From assembly GCA_963693305.1 (NCBI GenBank), contig OY855915.1, positions 4,473,107-4,537,106 of the forward strand: a stretch of 64,000 nucleotides of DNA, given 5' to 3'. Source of the DNA: Meandrina meandrites. Its lineage: Eukaryota > Cnidaria > Anthozoa > Scleractinia > Meandrinidae. Position 1 is the first letter of the stretch. Each line of letters begins with the position of its first letter. The notes beneath the pieces were generated by a model, which was not told where the DNA came from, ran no database searches, and saw only the letters and a program-made list of their open reading frames with translations. Position numbers and translations under genes: made by a program. Shown piece by piece: positions 38,401 through 42,339 of the stretch.

Positions 38401-41400
38401 TCAAATTCTAATTTTAAAATAACATTAAATCTTTAATATTTCTTATTTCTCCAAATTTTACTAATCCTTTGAGAAAAACTCTCTTTCTCTCTTTCTCTTT
38501 CCAAACATTCCCAAAATTTACCAAAAAATTTACAAAACGTCGCTAAACATAGCTTTGTGAAATGAGCATAGAGGTTCTGGATTACTTGAAACCCGGGTTA
38601 GATATTCGCATTAAACCAAGTTCAGCGGTGGAAAAAAAGCCTAACAGGTATACCCCCGCCTTAACCGATTTAAGGAGATGTTAAATTACCCGATTTAAGA
38701 ATGTTAAATTAGCTGAATGAAATATTTAGGGACTGAAATAAGGAAGTTAAATTAGATGTTTTAAATACCTTCTTATAGGAAATTAACGCTTCATGAAATT
38801 AACGCGAATTTGGAAAATTCGCTGACTGCGATTCACGGAGACCGCGATTGGCGCCGACCGCGATTGGCGCCGACCGCGATTGGCGCCGACCGCGATTCAT
38901 GCCGACCGCGATTCACGCCGACCGCGATTCGCGCTGACCTCGATTCGCACTGACCGCGATTCGCGCTGACCGCGATTCCCGCTCACTGCGATTCACAGAG
39001 ACCGCGATTCGCAGAGACCGCGATTCCCGGAGACTGCGATTCCCGGAGACCGCGATTCACGCAGACCGCGATTCGCGGAGACCGCGATTCCCGGAGACCG
39101 CGATTCCCGCCGACCGCGATTCGCGGAGACCGCGATTCGCACTGACTGCGATTCGCGGATACCGAGAGTCGCGGAGACCGCGATTCGCGCCGACCGCGAT
39201 TCCCGGAGACTGCGATTCGCGCTGACCGCGATTCGCGCCGACCGCGATTCGCGGAGACTGCGATTCGCGCCGACCGCGATTCCCGGAGACCGCGATTCGC
39301 GCCGACTGCGGTTCTCGGAGACCGCGATTCGCGCTGACCGCGATTCGCGGAGACCGCGATTCGTGCAGACCGCGATTCGCGGAGACTGCGATTCGCGCCG
39401 ACCGCGATTCCCGGAAACCGCGATTCGCGCCGACTGGGATTCTCGGAGACCGCGATTCGCGCTGACCGCGATTCGCGGAGAGTGCGATTCGCGCCGACCG
39501 CGATTCCCGGAGACCGCGATTCGCGCTGACTGCGATTAGCGGAGACCGCGATTCGCAGTCACTGCGATTCGCGCAGAATGAAAACAACGTTCATTTAAAT
39601 TGCGTGCTCTCGATAAAAAAAACCCACGCAACAAGCTGGAAAAAGTCAAGCAAAATTAAATAGTTTAAATTTCGTATCTATCTGAGTCTGGAAAGTTTTC
39701 TAAACGGCCAATTAAATTGGGCATGATCCAGAAAAAACTGTTTTGCGACACCAAAAGGATATAAAGTAAACCAAAGTAAATTGCATGATCGGCCAATATT
39801 TATATTATCTCATCTTAAACTCACATGATCACATATAAAACCATTTGTCAGATTTCTCTCGTCACAGAGAGAAAAATGGCATGATATGTGATTGGGCAAT
39901 ATTTATATCACAAGTTAAAATTGCGTCCAAGAAAATTTAATTTAATTGCTATGAACTTACAGTGTTTTTAAAACCGTGAGCCCCTTCAAGATGTTCCTTG
40001 TTATCCCTGTTAAACTGCCATCCGACAAGTTCCTGAATGGAATGCACAATAGGTATAATTTATTCAACAAGCAAAGACAGAGCAATGGACTACTTTATTT
40101 ACAGAGAAGCTAGTGTAGTCGAGAGTGTAACGGCCGGGTATTTGGGGGTATAACGGTAAACAAGGGTGCCCGTGTCACACTCAACGTTTTGATTAATTTC
40201 GTGGTGACTTTCTTTTGCCAATATTCCGACTAGCAGTCTTCTACATAGCCTGCGAGCAGGCTCTCCGCGCTATCTTCTACAGGGCCAGAGTAGACTAGTA
40301 TTTGATGAAAACCACGCGCAGTTAAATTGCCTGCCCTCGATAAGAAACCCCACGCAACAAGCTGGAAAAACTCAAGCAAAATTCCAATCTTTTGCAACCA
40401 CAAAAGTCGGCGTGCCACTTACTACGCAATTTACGGAAACCTGTTTGCACCGGTACTGTAAAGCTTCTGGAAAATGCTAGATAGATCTTGAATGCACAAA
40501 ATTAGCACTCCGAAGGTTCTAAAACTAAATAGAAGAAAACAGCATGTGGATAAAATGTTTCGCCTCTTAAAAGTGTTCATCTAAATGTCTACATTTCGCA
40601 AGAGTACAGTTCAAACGTATTTTTTTCAACAACACTGCTAGTCGAAATTTTGCTCGTTTAAAATCCTGCCTCTCTTCATTTCTGTCGTACTAGCCTTGCA
40701 GTTTAAGACAGCTTCGGCTGAACAATCGAGCAACAAACGCAAAAATAAAGATACCAAATAAACTCGTAGCATGGTAACAGTTTGAATACAGTTAAGAAGA
40801 AGTTATCGCAACTTAAGCTCTCAAGCTGACCCCTCGAGAAAAAAATGAGTTTGAAGCTATCCTTATTTGAGTTAAAACGGGCGTTTCACATCAGTTTAAA
40901 AGAAAACAACTATTACATTTTAAGCATATTTTCAAGGTTTGACCTTAACTTTCTCGAGAATGCTTTAGAATTTAACCGCTGGGTCACTCATAGAAATGAA
41001 GTACAGTGAGATGGTTCAAATAGTATACAAAACTTTTCCGTTCTTTGAGTAGCTTTTTGGTAAATAATTGCTGCACTTATTGTTCGAACTTTTAGCGGAA
41101 ACCGTCTTAATTTGTTTGTCCCAGGGGAGCCTGTACTCGAATGTAATGATATTAAAAAATCGATTACTTACAAAGTTTGCAGTTTCGTGAAGGTAGAGAA
41201 GCATCCATCGCTCAGTGACAACTTGTTCTTGCTGAGATCACTTCAAATAGAACATAAAACAGAGATAACGTATACTTCCGATTATTAATCCCCCAAAGAA
41301 ATCTTGTACACCAGTCTGAGGGAAGCAGAGGTGCTGTAGTGTTGGGACTATTCGCCTTATACCAATGTGGCCTTGCATCCAGGACCCGGGGTCATATGTG

Positions 41401-41917
41401 GGTGAGTTTGTTGTTGGTTATCGTGCTAGCTTTGATAGTTTTCTTTTAGCGTTCTCTGGTTTTCCTCCCTCCACAAAATGCACAATTCTAAATTCTAATT
41501 CGATCGGAAACACACGGCCCCACAAGCTTCTAGCTTCAAACACAAACGTGCATCAAATTTTTCCTCACAATATCAAGAAAAAAGGCTACGCGAATTAATA
41601 AAACTACCACCAAAGGGAAATTGCTATCGTCGTTTAGCAATTTCTCCCAACATATACTGTAAGAAAATGTATAGAGATCAGTCAGGAGAATTTGTATGTT
41701 GATATTGGGGATTGAAGGGTTACAGGAGCAATTATACTTACAGTTCAACTGCAGCCGGTGAAACAAGTTCCTTAAGTTTAAAACCAGACAGCGTGCCGGC
41801 CGAAGAACTGCATTTGTATGCGAGCGTCGAACTTTTTTCACATTTCTCATCTCCCAGAGTAAAAGAAACTGCGCAAAAGAGAAGCAGACAATTAAAAAGA
41901 TGGCAACATTTCTTCAT
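12521..41917 (-). CDS. LRR - four cbEGF - single-pass membrane protein, 11 exons
   Basis: Rebuilt by joining, in transcript order, 41917-41742, 41240-41172, 40032-39961, 18085-18014, 17299-17223, 16655-16533, 14736-14614, 14218-14102, 13873-13721, 12875-12767 and 12689-12521. Every junction has AG/GT borders and matching phase, and the total is 1260 nt, exactly 419 codons plus stop. Predicted order: signal peptide (about 1-22), Cys-containing N-terminal stretch (26-58), three LRRs (59-130), short two-Cys segment (131-155), four EGF-like domains with D-[VI]-[ND]-E-C calcium-binding starts (156-196, 197-237, 238-276, 277-327), transmembrane helix (about 333-359), and an acidic C-terminal tail ending in EDEED. 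The protein is probably a type I cell-surface adhesion or signalling protein; the function is inference. Introns are short except exon 3-4, which is about 21.9 kb and packed with transposons. Further symmetric LRR exons could hide in that intron. Confidence 0.85.
12767..12875 (-). CDS. LRR-EGF gene, exon 10 (transmembrane helix)
   Basis: A 109-nt exon between TTTCAG and GTAAGA. It encodes a 25-30 residue hydrophobic run rich in Ile, Leu, Val and Gly, then the basic stop-transfer sequence RKWRNR. Phase 1 in and phase 2 out match its neighbours. Confidence 0.88.
13066..13455 (+). repeat. Dispersed repeat family A, copy 2 (intronic)
   Basis: Homologous to 37846-38660 without the inner insertion. 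The right end GTACCCCCATC abuts TTAA at 13456-13459, as in the full copy. The left end has lost the matching terminus. It lies between coding exons 9 and 10 of the LRR-EGF gene. Confidence 0.8.
13721..13873 (-). CDS. LRR-EGF gene, exon 9 (EGF domain 4)
   Basis: A 153-nt phase 1-1 exon. It starts with the calcium-binding signature DIDEC and keeps six cysteines in EGF order with a longer central loop. The acceptor is TTTCCAG and the donor is GTCAGC, which is weaker than at the other exons. Confidence 0.85.
14102..14218 (-). CDS. LRR-EGF gene, exon 8 (EGF domain 3)
   Basis: A 117-nt phase 1-1 exon encoding DIDEC followed by CGQGECTNTIGSFSC, a textbook cbEGF core including the Asn/Phe positions typical of these modules. 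The donor is GTAGGT. Confidence 0.9.
14437..14460. repeat. Poly(C) tract (~24 bases)
   Basis: A homopolymer C run inside the intron between EGF exons 7 and 8. Flanking ORFs are artefacts. Confidence 0.85.
14614..14736 (-). CDS. LRR-EGF gene, exon 7 (EGF domain 2)
   Basis: A 123-nt phase 1-1 exon with DIDEC at its start, GGQCINTHGSYKC in the middle and CKRGFTGNGKRC at the end, giving all six EGF cysteines. Acceptor TTAACAG, donor GTAATC. Confidence 0.9.
14782..15060 (+). repeat. Dispersed repeat family B, copies 2 and 3
   Basis: Two direct copies (14782-14890 and 14960-15060) of the ~110-bp sequence also at 11836-11946. All three end in AGTAAACTATTATTTTGA. Confidence 0.8.
15123..16290. mobile_element. 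Composite transposon island
   Basis: The left part (15123-15290) is an inverted repeat with long arms around a short centre (CTATAAGAAAATAATGCAC type ends). A ~115-bp block containing CATTTAATGTTTAACATTAA recurs three times (about 15325, 15462 and 16172). A copy of the element's right end lies at about 15580-15660. The island is intronic, between EGF exons 6 and 7, and includes the ORF at 15665-16000. Confidence 0.65.
15665..16000 (-). CDS. 111-residue transposon-derived ORF
   Basis: The N-terminal part is acidic and Ser-rich (WEDEDVDELL), followed by TKANTKRAAKVFQG. The pattern of an acidic start followed by a T-[KN]-R-A-[AT]-K-V motif recalls the N-terminal region of Crypton-type tyrosine recombinase or related KIAA1958/QRICH1-like proteins, but this is from memory of the pattern only. 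The C-terminal half probably reads into intronic sequence, since a GTAAGT-type donor occurs near 15800. No catalytic region is present, so it is a fragment or first exon. Confidence 0.4.
   Translation of the reverse strand: MAAKNSSPELRFGVWEDEDVDELLSSECQEGGRFANLQDTDLNKIVTESYSKSTKANTKRAAKVFQGKYSDIEIHFRLQNSIKMDLIAVVRFLGVVFVHSDQHARAKVFFF
16351..16448. mobile_element. 98-bp MITE with ATT target duplication
   Basis: The ends GGCTGTTTTTATACTAGAGA and the reverse complement of the right end agree for about 20 bases. The element is flanked by ATT at 16348-16350 and 16449-16451. It is the same family as the 292-bp palindrome at 44647-44938, which is also flanked by ATT. Confidence 0.75.
16533..16655 (-). 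CDS. LRR-EGF gene, exon 6 (EGF domain 1)
   Basis: A 123-nt phase 1-1 exon encoding DVNEC, then CDDMATCKDTPYTYTC and CNTRGFQGTGKEC, with six cysteines in EGF order. Acceptor TTTTCAG, donor GTGGGA. Confidence 0.88.
17223..17299 (-). CDS. LRR-EGF gene, exon 5 (linker after the LRRs)
   Basis: A 77-nt exon entering in phase 2 and leaving in phase 1, exactly what is needed to join the phase-2 LRR exons to the phase-1 EGF exons. It encodes 25 residues with two cysteines (AKCYKPLTFKKL then NQHC), possibly a minimal cap of the LRR stack. Acceptor ATCAG is weak; donor GTAAGG is good. The phase argument is the main support. Confidence 0.7.
17427..17674. mobile_element. ~250-bp MITE
   Basis: Long imperfect terminal inverted repeats. 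The left arm has TTGAGTAAGGCAT and GGTTAAAACTACGT, the right arm has ATGCCTTACTCAA and ACGTAGTTTTAAC in reverse order. No ORF of its own. Confidence 0.7.
17896..17975. mobile_element. 80-bp hairpin MITE
   Basis: Ends AACAATTATTCACC and GGTGAATAATTGTT are exact reverse complements (14 bp), with further pairing inside. It sits about 40 bp from LRR exon 4. Confidence 0.8.
18014..18085 (-). CDS. LRR-EGF gene, exon 4 (LRR 3)
   Basis: A 72-nt phase 2-2 exon, the classic size for one 24-residue LRR. It encodes LDLSNNNIQELPSDVFDDL, a clear LRR consensus. Acceptor TTTAG, donor GTAAGT. Confidence 0.9.
18170..18212. repeat. 15-bp perfect hairpin
   Basis: GCGTGTTTATGGACC (18170-18184) pairs exactly with GGTCCATAAACACGC (18198-18212) across a 13-base loop. 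Role unknown; probably the end of a small element. Confidence 0.7.
18339..18651 (+). repeat. 5' LTR of BEL/Pao element
   Basis: 313 bp beginning TGTTGAGACC and ending CCTGAACA (TG...CA). It reads the same as 24498-24810. The 5-bp CACAC directly before it (18334-18338) is repeated directly after the 3' LTR (24811-24815), the expected target duplication. Confidence 0.95.
18654..18671 (+). other. Primer binding site of the BEL/Pao element
   Basis: TGGTCCTTCGAGCCGGAT starts two bases after the LTR. TGG complements the CCA tail of a tRNA, as required for minus-strand priming. The tRNA identity was not determined. Confidence 0.75.
18767..24448 (+). CDS. BEL/Pao gag-pol polyprotein, intact, 1893 codons
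   Basis: One uninterrupted frame carries the whole polyprotein. In order: a coiled, charged gag N-terminus (about 1-200), a DUF1759-like region (about 210-370), Cys/His knuckles near 425-485 (CKLCGHSHPIWHC, then CYRC...C), an aspartic protease of the A17 type with FLDEGSDTTY near 588, reverse transcriptase with YMDD at 1012-1015, RNase H with FTDAS at 1190-1194, an integrase zinc-binding region (HHETEGHEMG...CAEC), and an integrase core with D1601, D in LSDNGTN near 1664 and E1715. A C-terminal DUF5641-like part has HFLVGH and WKRWMKEY. The domain order is that of the BEL/Pao superfamily. With matching LTRs, target duplication, PBS and polypurine tract, it looks recently inserted and possibly active. 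It lies antisense in the large intron of the LRR-EGF gene. Confidence 0.96.
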   Translation: MSNEESEDGQERYENEISQLHTVVGVLKREKKNAKSNLTRMLNQFVVLITDEKYDRHKIVEGMERLVRLREEVMKILEELETVYSKLQDKDNERKTSNETDEVNEQVDRELSEARVIMLAQVSNMCRARNVISEEKEKVQRTSGTEEVEEDTRLDNRVPSEERRPITIDSPAHSHPHTPTSHTSNLHGGDLFGSSNAVNGQLERIKIPVFGGNKLEFPRWHAAFSSCVDSSSLSSQFKMLRLEGCLTGEAAETVKGLGYSEAAYETAKARLLRKYGGNRRQVQGHLEELKKMKILREDDAKALEKFADALERAVLTLKENDRQSELQDGTLYTIILEKIPEKLLAQYYRWINENQERESLEKLKDWIAEEAEYRVQAAEIRNGIGSDEKTRERTVPWKRSENYAKSFVSSREGVEPKVQICKLCGHSHPIWHCEVFKEKPIERRWETAKRLGLCYRCLSNDHLGSSCPNYRECKIDGCKDTHHRLLHAERATPRRETEYRSVNGTNPSPQVPGHETKTAIQESKEGASNANQTHLSQESVTSQTTEGDASTHTATMETAQKREKVVALQTVPLILKNGNKRLLVNCFLDEGSDTTYINEDVVEELGVRGRKEPITVNVANDKQVKFMSMTFQVGVESIDGKLKRTISAKTSQKICGGMKPVNWLKIKHKWFHLSDIPFPELAQRRTIDVLLGADNHELMAIIKEVPGDVNEPSARLCPLGWTAIGRIDKEDLGEGNHTGLIRTFRIQQSEETSATQDDDLNVTLRKFWELEHIGILSSKKQFTQDEQAAWEKVSESRTFDGKRYQVAVPWKEERPCLVSNRPLAERRLQQVERKLAKDEKIATAYQQVIDEYLQKNYIRRVLPTEEKNEVEWLLPHFPVIRPDRATTKVRIVFDASATYQGRSLNTETLPGPKLQSNIFDILVRFRKELVALAGDVSQMYHQLVLQPVDRPFHRFLWRDLDPRREPETYEFQRFVFGGCYCPFCAQYVWQQHARDHKDQYPLAAEAVEKNCYMDDLMPSVKNVEEAKTIRKQITELGDKAGFHVRKWISHRPEVLEDIPEQDRAAEIDLSKTEFPVTKTLGVLWIAQEDKFSFRYSAPAEEFVFTKRSVLKKTATIFDPLGFLIPFTVRGKLLMQEAWTEAVIWDEVLPFQLAKKWKAWFGELPSLAKIKIPRCLKDSHSTEKQLTIHTFTDASEKAYAAAVYARYEFEDGSIGTRLITAKTRLAPLKAISIPRLELMGAVIGVRLTKQVCEALGVQRSKVIYWVDSCNVGYWIHGQSRNFKPFVAHRVGEIHEDSNPDQWRYIPGKLNPADHGTRGLTVEELIDNECWWRGPAFLRETNENWPQRGFTGATAETLEELKAEVRERTDRPQENNLKSFVTSNQTENQWRLEPNRFSKWYRTKPSVKLEIGVSLVRVRSWVQRFINNCRKPVEQRATGELTPDELKRTEQRIIIEAQHNIFTPEIKALDSGKELPKKSSILTFTPMVTDGILRSNTRLRYSNDLPDETKYPIILPKKHPVTELIVKYHHETEGHEMGLNYTLNHLREKYVVVHARETVKKVIKGCAECRIRFRGKPATQQMAPLPTIRLEATMKPFTNCAVDFAGPYLTVQGRGKVRTKRYMCLFLCLQTHCCHVEMAWSLDTDGFLNALTRMAARRGWPRDMLSDNGTNFTGGCNEINQLVKQIDTDKMQRMTSNNGLTWHWNPPAAPHFGGVFERMIRSAKRAVNAVLGNADVKDEELLTVFTGVESLMNSRPLAQLSSDPNDEPVLTPNHFLVGHMGGELAPENVDTTKFNPRRRWRRVQELIRHVWKRWMKEYLTSIGARKKWYERERNVNKGEVVLVIDTDMPRRQWTIGRIVETYPGADGFVRVVDVKTADGTYRRPISRISPLEFQD
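24485..24497 (+). other. Polypurine tract of the BEL/Pao element
   Basis: GGGAGGGGGAAAA lies immediately before the 3' LTR, the position of the plus-strand primer. Confidence 0.85.
24498..24810 (+). repeat. 3' LTR of BEL/Pao element
   Basis: 313 bp that I read as the same sequence as the 5' LTR, followed by the CACAC target duplication. Confidence 0.95.
24935..25204. repeat. 14-bp GATC minisatellite, block 1
   Basis: Tandem units of the type GGATC(C/T)TAATTTAA, with variants ending TTAAA. Almost every unit carries GATC, and half carry GGATCC. This is the start of an array that reaches 37.28 kb with four breaks. Confidence 0.95.
25205..27800 (-). mobile_element. 5'-truncated LINE (non-LTR retrotransposon)
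   Basis: Minus-strand element whose 3' end (25205) is a short (AAGGT)n tail, seen as (ACCTT)n on its own strand, as in CR1/L2-like LINEs. Its 5' end stops abruptly at 27800, where the minisatellite resumes. It splits the array and is clearly younger than it. Confidence 0.85.
25408..27798 (-). pseudogene. LINE endonuclease-reverse transcriptase remnant
   Basis: From 5' to 3' on the minus strand: the end of an APE-type endonuclease (MGNLNVDF, then GFSDHSAIFG), a connecting region, and reverse transcriptase with [40 protein letters not shown] (given across its motif) and YADDTVIY near 26200-26225. The C-terminal part has the usual FDYTNTVWDG region. The frame is broken by an apparent frameshift near 27690 and by in-frame TAG near 27212 and TAA near 26489; otherwise it stays open. 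The element is dead but moderately young. The clade (CR1/L2/Jockey group) is not settled. Confidence 0.88.
27801..30157. repeat. 14-bp GATC minisatellite, block 2
   Basis: About 2.36 kb of GGATC(C/T)TAATTTAA-type units. Higher-order repeats are visible: an approximately 110-bp stretch at about 28635 recurs at about 28745, and 29.17-30.15 kb recurs at 34.43-36.14 kb across the inserted elements. Confidence 0.95.
30158..32230 (-). mobile_element. Penelope-like element, copy a (5'-truncated)
   Basis: Left arm of a head-to-head pair. It mirrors 32267-34339 base for base around 32248.5 with no indels. It starts inside the conserved DKGSG-TVV-MD region and so lacks the 5' part. Its outer end is GAAGACTATAAAAAAGCAGA (opposite-strand sense). 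Confidence 0.92.
30419..32221 (-). CDS. Penelope-like reverse transcriptase with GIY-YIG domain (copy a)
   Basis: A 600-residue frame. RT motifs are FYILPKIHKPGNPGRPIVS near 45-65, LLVTLDVSSLYTNIPH near 132-148, HGTAMGTKMAPSFANLFLG near 196-214 and FRYIDDIFMIW near 229-239 (YIDD catalytic). A C-terminal Cys-rich linker (CGKNCATCPY) leads to the GIY-YIG-type endonuclease YMIQCNRCNLQYIGETKRRL near 520-540. This order is diagnostic of Penelope-like elements. The N-terminus is missing because the element is truncated; the ATG used is internal to the family's ORF. Confidence 0.93.
   Translation of the reverse strand: MDKTWYIDECNRQLSDTKFYRRLNEDITADIQNRVTFYVNRMYKDKLINDKTKQYLIQTDVKPGRFYILPKIHKPGNPGRPIVSSNSHPTERISHFVDYHLQPLVHKLPSFVKDTNDFLNKLLTISNLPANSLLVTLDVSSLYTNIPHNEGINACDHFLRTSSHNTIPTGTLCDLIRMILTMNNLSFNDNHYLQIHGTAMGTKMAPSFANLFLGFFEANALKNAPFQPHIWFRYIDDIFMIWTEGLDNLKIFVDYLNSIHPTIKFTSSHSATNVPFLDVNVSLTNDGNICTDLYTKPTDKHQHLLYSSCHPLHTKKAIPFSLALRLRRICSTDETFNTRAAQLTTYLLKRGYNRNLVTKQIQRAADIPRRLALQTKDGNKPTRIPFITTFNPSLPRISYIIKKHYHLLLSSNRCKNVFQQQLPVVAFRRSPNLRDLLVTAKLPSNSTNPHPQLPSGSFRCGKNCATCPYISDGLTTYTFFSTNETRHINSNLTCDTKNLIYMIQCNRCNLQYIGETKRRLKDRFNEHRRTIDNPNTKSKPTTVAQHFLSSPNHTANDIQLIPIEKVFSNRDSIRKAREAFLILKGRTIDPEGLNIREETY
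32231..32266. repeat. 36-bp spacer at the centre of the Penelope palindrome
   Basis: It contains ACCGGAACCTTTGTC twice in direct order. This short sequence also encodes the DKGSG part of the reverse transcriptase on the minus strand, so the two elements meet through a short duplication, as in end-joining or template switching. Confidence 0.75.
32267..34339 (+). mobile_element. Penelope-like element, copy b (5'-truncated)
   Basis: Right arm of the head-to-head pair. About 90 bp of non-repeat sequence follows it (34340-34430) that has no partner on the left side; this may be further 3' element sequence or flank. Confidence 0.92.
32276..34078 (+). CDS. Penelope-like reverse transcriptase with GIY-YIG domain (copy b)
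   Basis: Same 600 residues as copy a except one (Met for Ile in the HTAND-x-QLIP segment), from a single base difference (33949 against 30548). The frame also stays open upstream to 32183, but that part is antisense of copy a. All RT and GIY-YIG motifs are present, so catalytic residues look intact although the 5' part is absent. Confidence 0.93.
   Translation: MDKTWYIDECNRQLSDTKFYRRLNEDITADIQNRVTFYVNRMYKDKLINDKTKQYLIQTDVKPGRFYILPKIHKPGNPGRPIVSSNSHPTERISHFVDYHLQPLVHKLPSFVKDTNDFLNKLLTISNLPANSLLVTLDVSSLYTNIPHNEGINACDHFLRTSSHNTIPTGTLCDLIRMILTMNNLSFNDNHYLQIHGTAMGTKMAPSFANLFLGFFEANALKNAPFQPHIWFRYIDDIFMIWTEGLDNLKIFVDYLNSIHPTIKFTSSHSATNVPFLDVNVSLTNDGNICTDLYTKPTDKHQHLLYSSCHPLHTKKAIPFSLALRLRRICSTDETFNTRAAQLTTYLLKRGYNRNLVTKQIQRAADIPRRLALQTKDGNKPTRIPFITTFNPSLPRISYIIKKHYHLLLSSNRCKNVFQQQLPVVAFRRSPNLRDLLVTAKLPSNSTNPHPQLPSGSFRCGKNCATCPYISDGLTTYTFFSTNETRHINSNLTCDTKNLIYMIQCNRCNLQYIGETKRRLKDRFNEHRRTIDNPNTKSKPTTVAQHFLSSPNHTANDMQLIPIEKVFSNRDSIRKAREAFLILKGRTIDPEGLNIREETY
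34431..34653. repeat. 14-bp GATC minisatellite, block 3
   Basis: Closely matches about 29180-29447, so it is a duplicated part of block 2. It ends at the TTAA where the next element is inserted. Confidence 0.93.
34654..35560. mobile_element. 907-bp TTAA-flanked DNA transposon (non-autonomous)
   Basis: Ends GGACGGTGCCTACT and AGTAGGCACCGTCC are exact 14-bp inverted repeats. TTAA lies on both sides (34650-34653 and 35561-35564). The empty site is present in this window at about 29444-29447, where the paralogous minisatellite reads through. There is no coding capacity. TTAA duplication is the mark of piggyBac-type transposition. Confidence 0.9.
35561..37280. repeat. 14-bp GATC minisatellite, block 4
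   Basis: About 1.7 kb of the same units. 35580-36140 matches 29450-30150 nearly base for base, including an unusual A-rich stretch (AAATTAAATAAAAAAATTAA) at about 29525 and 35650. Confidence 0.95.
37281..37734. other. Intronic sequence, no gene seen
   Basis: Unique-looking sequence between two repeat arrays. TTTTGTCTAACCGAAATATTG resembles the 3' region of Penelope copies a and b (GGCCAGCCGAAATATAG), so it could be an old element end. Otherwise nothing. Confidence 0.35.
37735..37845. repeat. Degenerate GATTTAAGGATGTTAAATTAGC repeat, left part
   Basis: Four or five imperfect units. The same array resumes at 38665-38770, so the TTAA element between them was inserted into it. A few similar units also occur at 18.25-18.3 kb. 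Confidence 0.7.
37846..38660 (-). mobile_element. TTAA element, repeat family A, full copy
   Basis: Ends GGTGAGGGTACACCC and GGTATACCCCCGCC form imperfect inverted repeats. TTAA is duplicated at 37842-37845 and 38661-38664. It carries a second TTAA element (37890-38279) near one end. Without it the element is about 421 bp. No ORF. Truncated relatives lie at 4834-5062 and 13066-13455. Confidence 0.85.
37890..38279. mobile_element. Inner TTAA element nested in family A
   Basis: 390 bp with ends AGGGGCACTGTCACG and CGTGACTGTGCCCCT (14 of 15 match), TTAA at 37886-37889 and 38280-38283. The empty site is seen in family A copy 2. At its centre is a perfect palindrome (ACTTGAAAAAGTCAG/CTGACTTTTTCAAGT). 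Related to 51191-51572. Confidence 0.88.
38815..39575. repeat. 16-bp minisatellite (CGCGATTCGCGGAGAC)n
   Basis: Some 45-48 imperfect copies. Variation is concentrated in the last six bases (GGAGAC, GCCGAC, GCTGAC, CCGGAGAC types). Because 16 is not a multiple of three, the minus-strand 176-codon ORF has a 16-residue period; it is not a gene. Confidence 0.93.
39598..39662 (+). repeat. ~60-bp direct repeat, copy 1 of 2
   Basis: CCTGCTCTCGATAA-like start, then CCACGCAACAAGCTGGAAAA. It recurs at 40326-40388, about 730 bp away. Confidence 0.75.
39961..40032 (-). CDS. LRR-EGF gene, exon 3 (LRR 2)
   Basis: A 72-nt phase 2-2 exon encoding LNLSDGSLTGITRNILKGL, an LRR. Acceptor ATTCAG, donor GTAAGT. 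The following intron is about 21.9 kb. Confidence 0.88.
40326..40388 (+). repeat. ~60-bp direct repeat, copy 2 of 2
   Basis: Matches 39598-39662. Both copies flank LRR exon 3 and lie within introns. Confidence 0.75.
41172..41240 (-). CDS. LRR-EGF gene, exon 2 (LRR 1)
   Basis: A 69-nt phase 2-2 exon encoding LDLSKNKLSLSDGCFSTF, one LRR. Acceptor TTGAAG lacks a strong pyrimidine tract; donor GTAAGT is perfect. Confidence 0.85.
41742..41917 (-). CDS. LRR-EGF gene, exon 1 (start, signal peptide)
   Basis: ATG at 41917-41915 with G at -3. It encodes MKK, a hydrophobic stretch (FNCLLLFCAVSFTLG), then DEKCEKSS and KCSSS, as expected for a signal peptide and the Cys-bearing N-cap of an LRR stack. 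It ends in phase 2 at GTAAGT, matching exon 2. Confidence 0.85.
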
Positions 41918-41969
41918 CTCGGCGCTTTAGCCTTTGAACGCAAAGTTTAGCGTTCTAACGACTATTGTA

Positions 41970-42000
41970 TGACGTCAACAAACAAGATTTAATGACGTCA
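41970..42000 (-). promoter_or_regulatory. Two CRE-like sites upstream of the LRR-EGF start
   Basis: The palindrome TGACGTCA occurs at 41970-41977 and 41993-42000, 53 to 83 bp before the start codon. This is the canonical CREB/ATF site. A role in this promoter is inference. Confidence 0.4.
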
Positions 42001-42339
42001 TAAAACGCGCGCGACTACAGCATCGGGTCGAGGAAATCGCGCGCGGCCTTGCTGTGCTAAAGATGATAAAAGAGTAAAATTATTTTATGCAGAAGCTATA
42101 TTGGTCGTCCATTTAACTTCAGGAGAAATAAAAACACACAGCGGTGAAAGGCAAGGCAAGACAACGCATGTCGAGAAAAACTTTGATTTTAAAAATTTGA
42201 CGTTTCGTATTGTTCGTAAGCGGTAACGAAAAAGTCCTCAAACAGCAAACACGTTTAATCGTCCATAAAAACACCTCCAAACGGCAACACGCTTCAGTCT
42301 AAACGGCACAATCCTCGAAAAACAAACGACCTCTTCAAA

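Noticed and set aside
39057..39587. 176-codon repetitive minus-strand protein
   Set aside because: Translation of the 16-bp minisatellite; the 16-residue period follows from the unit length.
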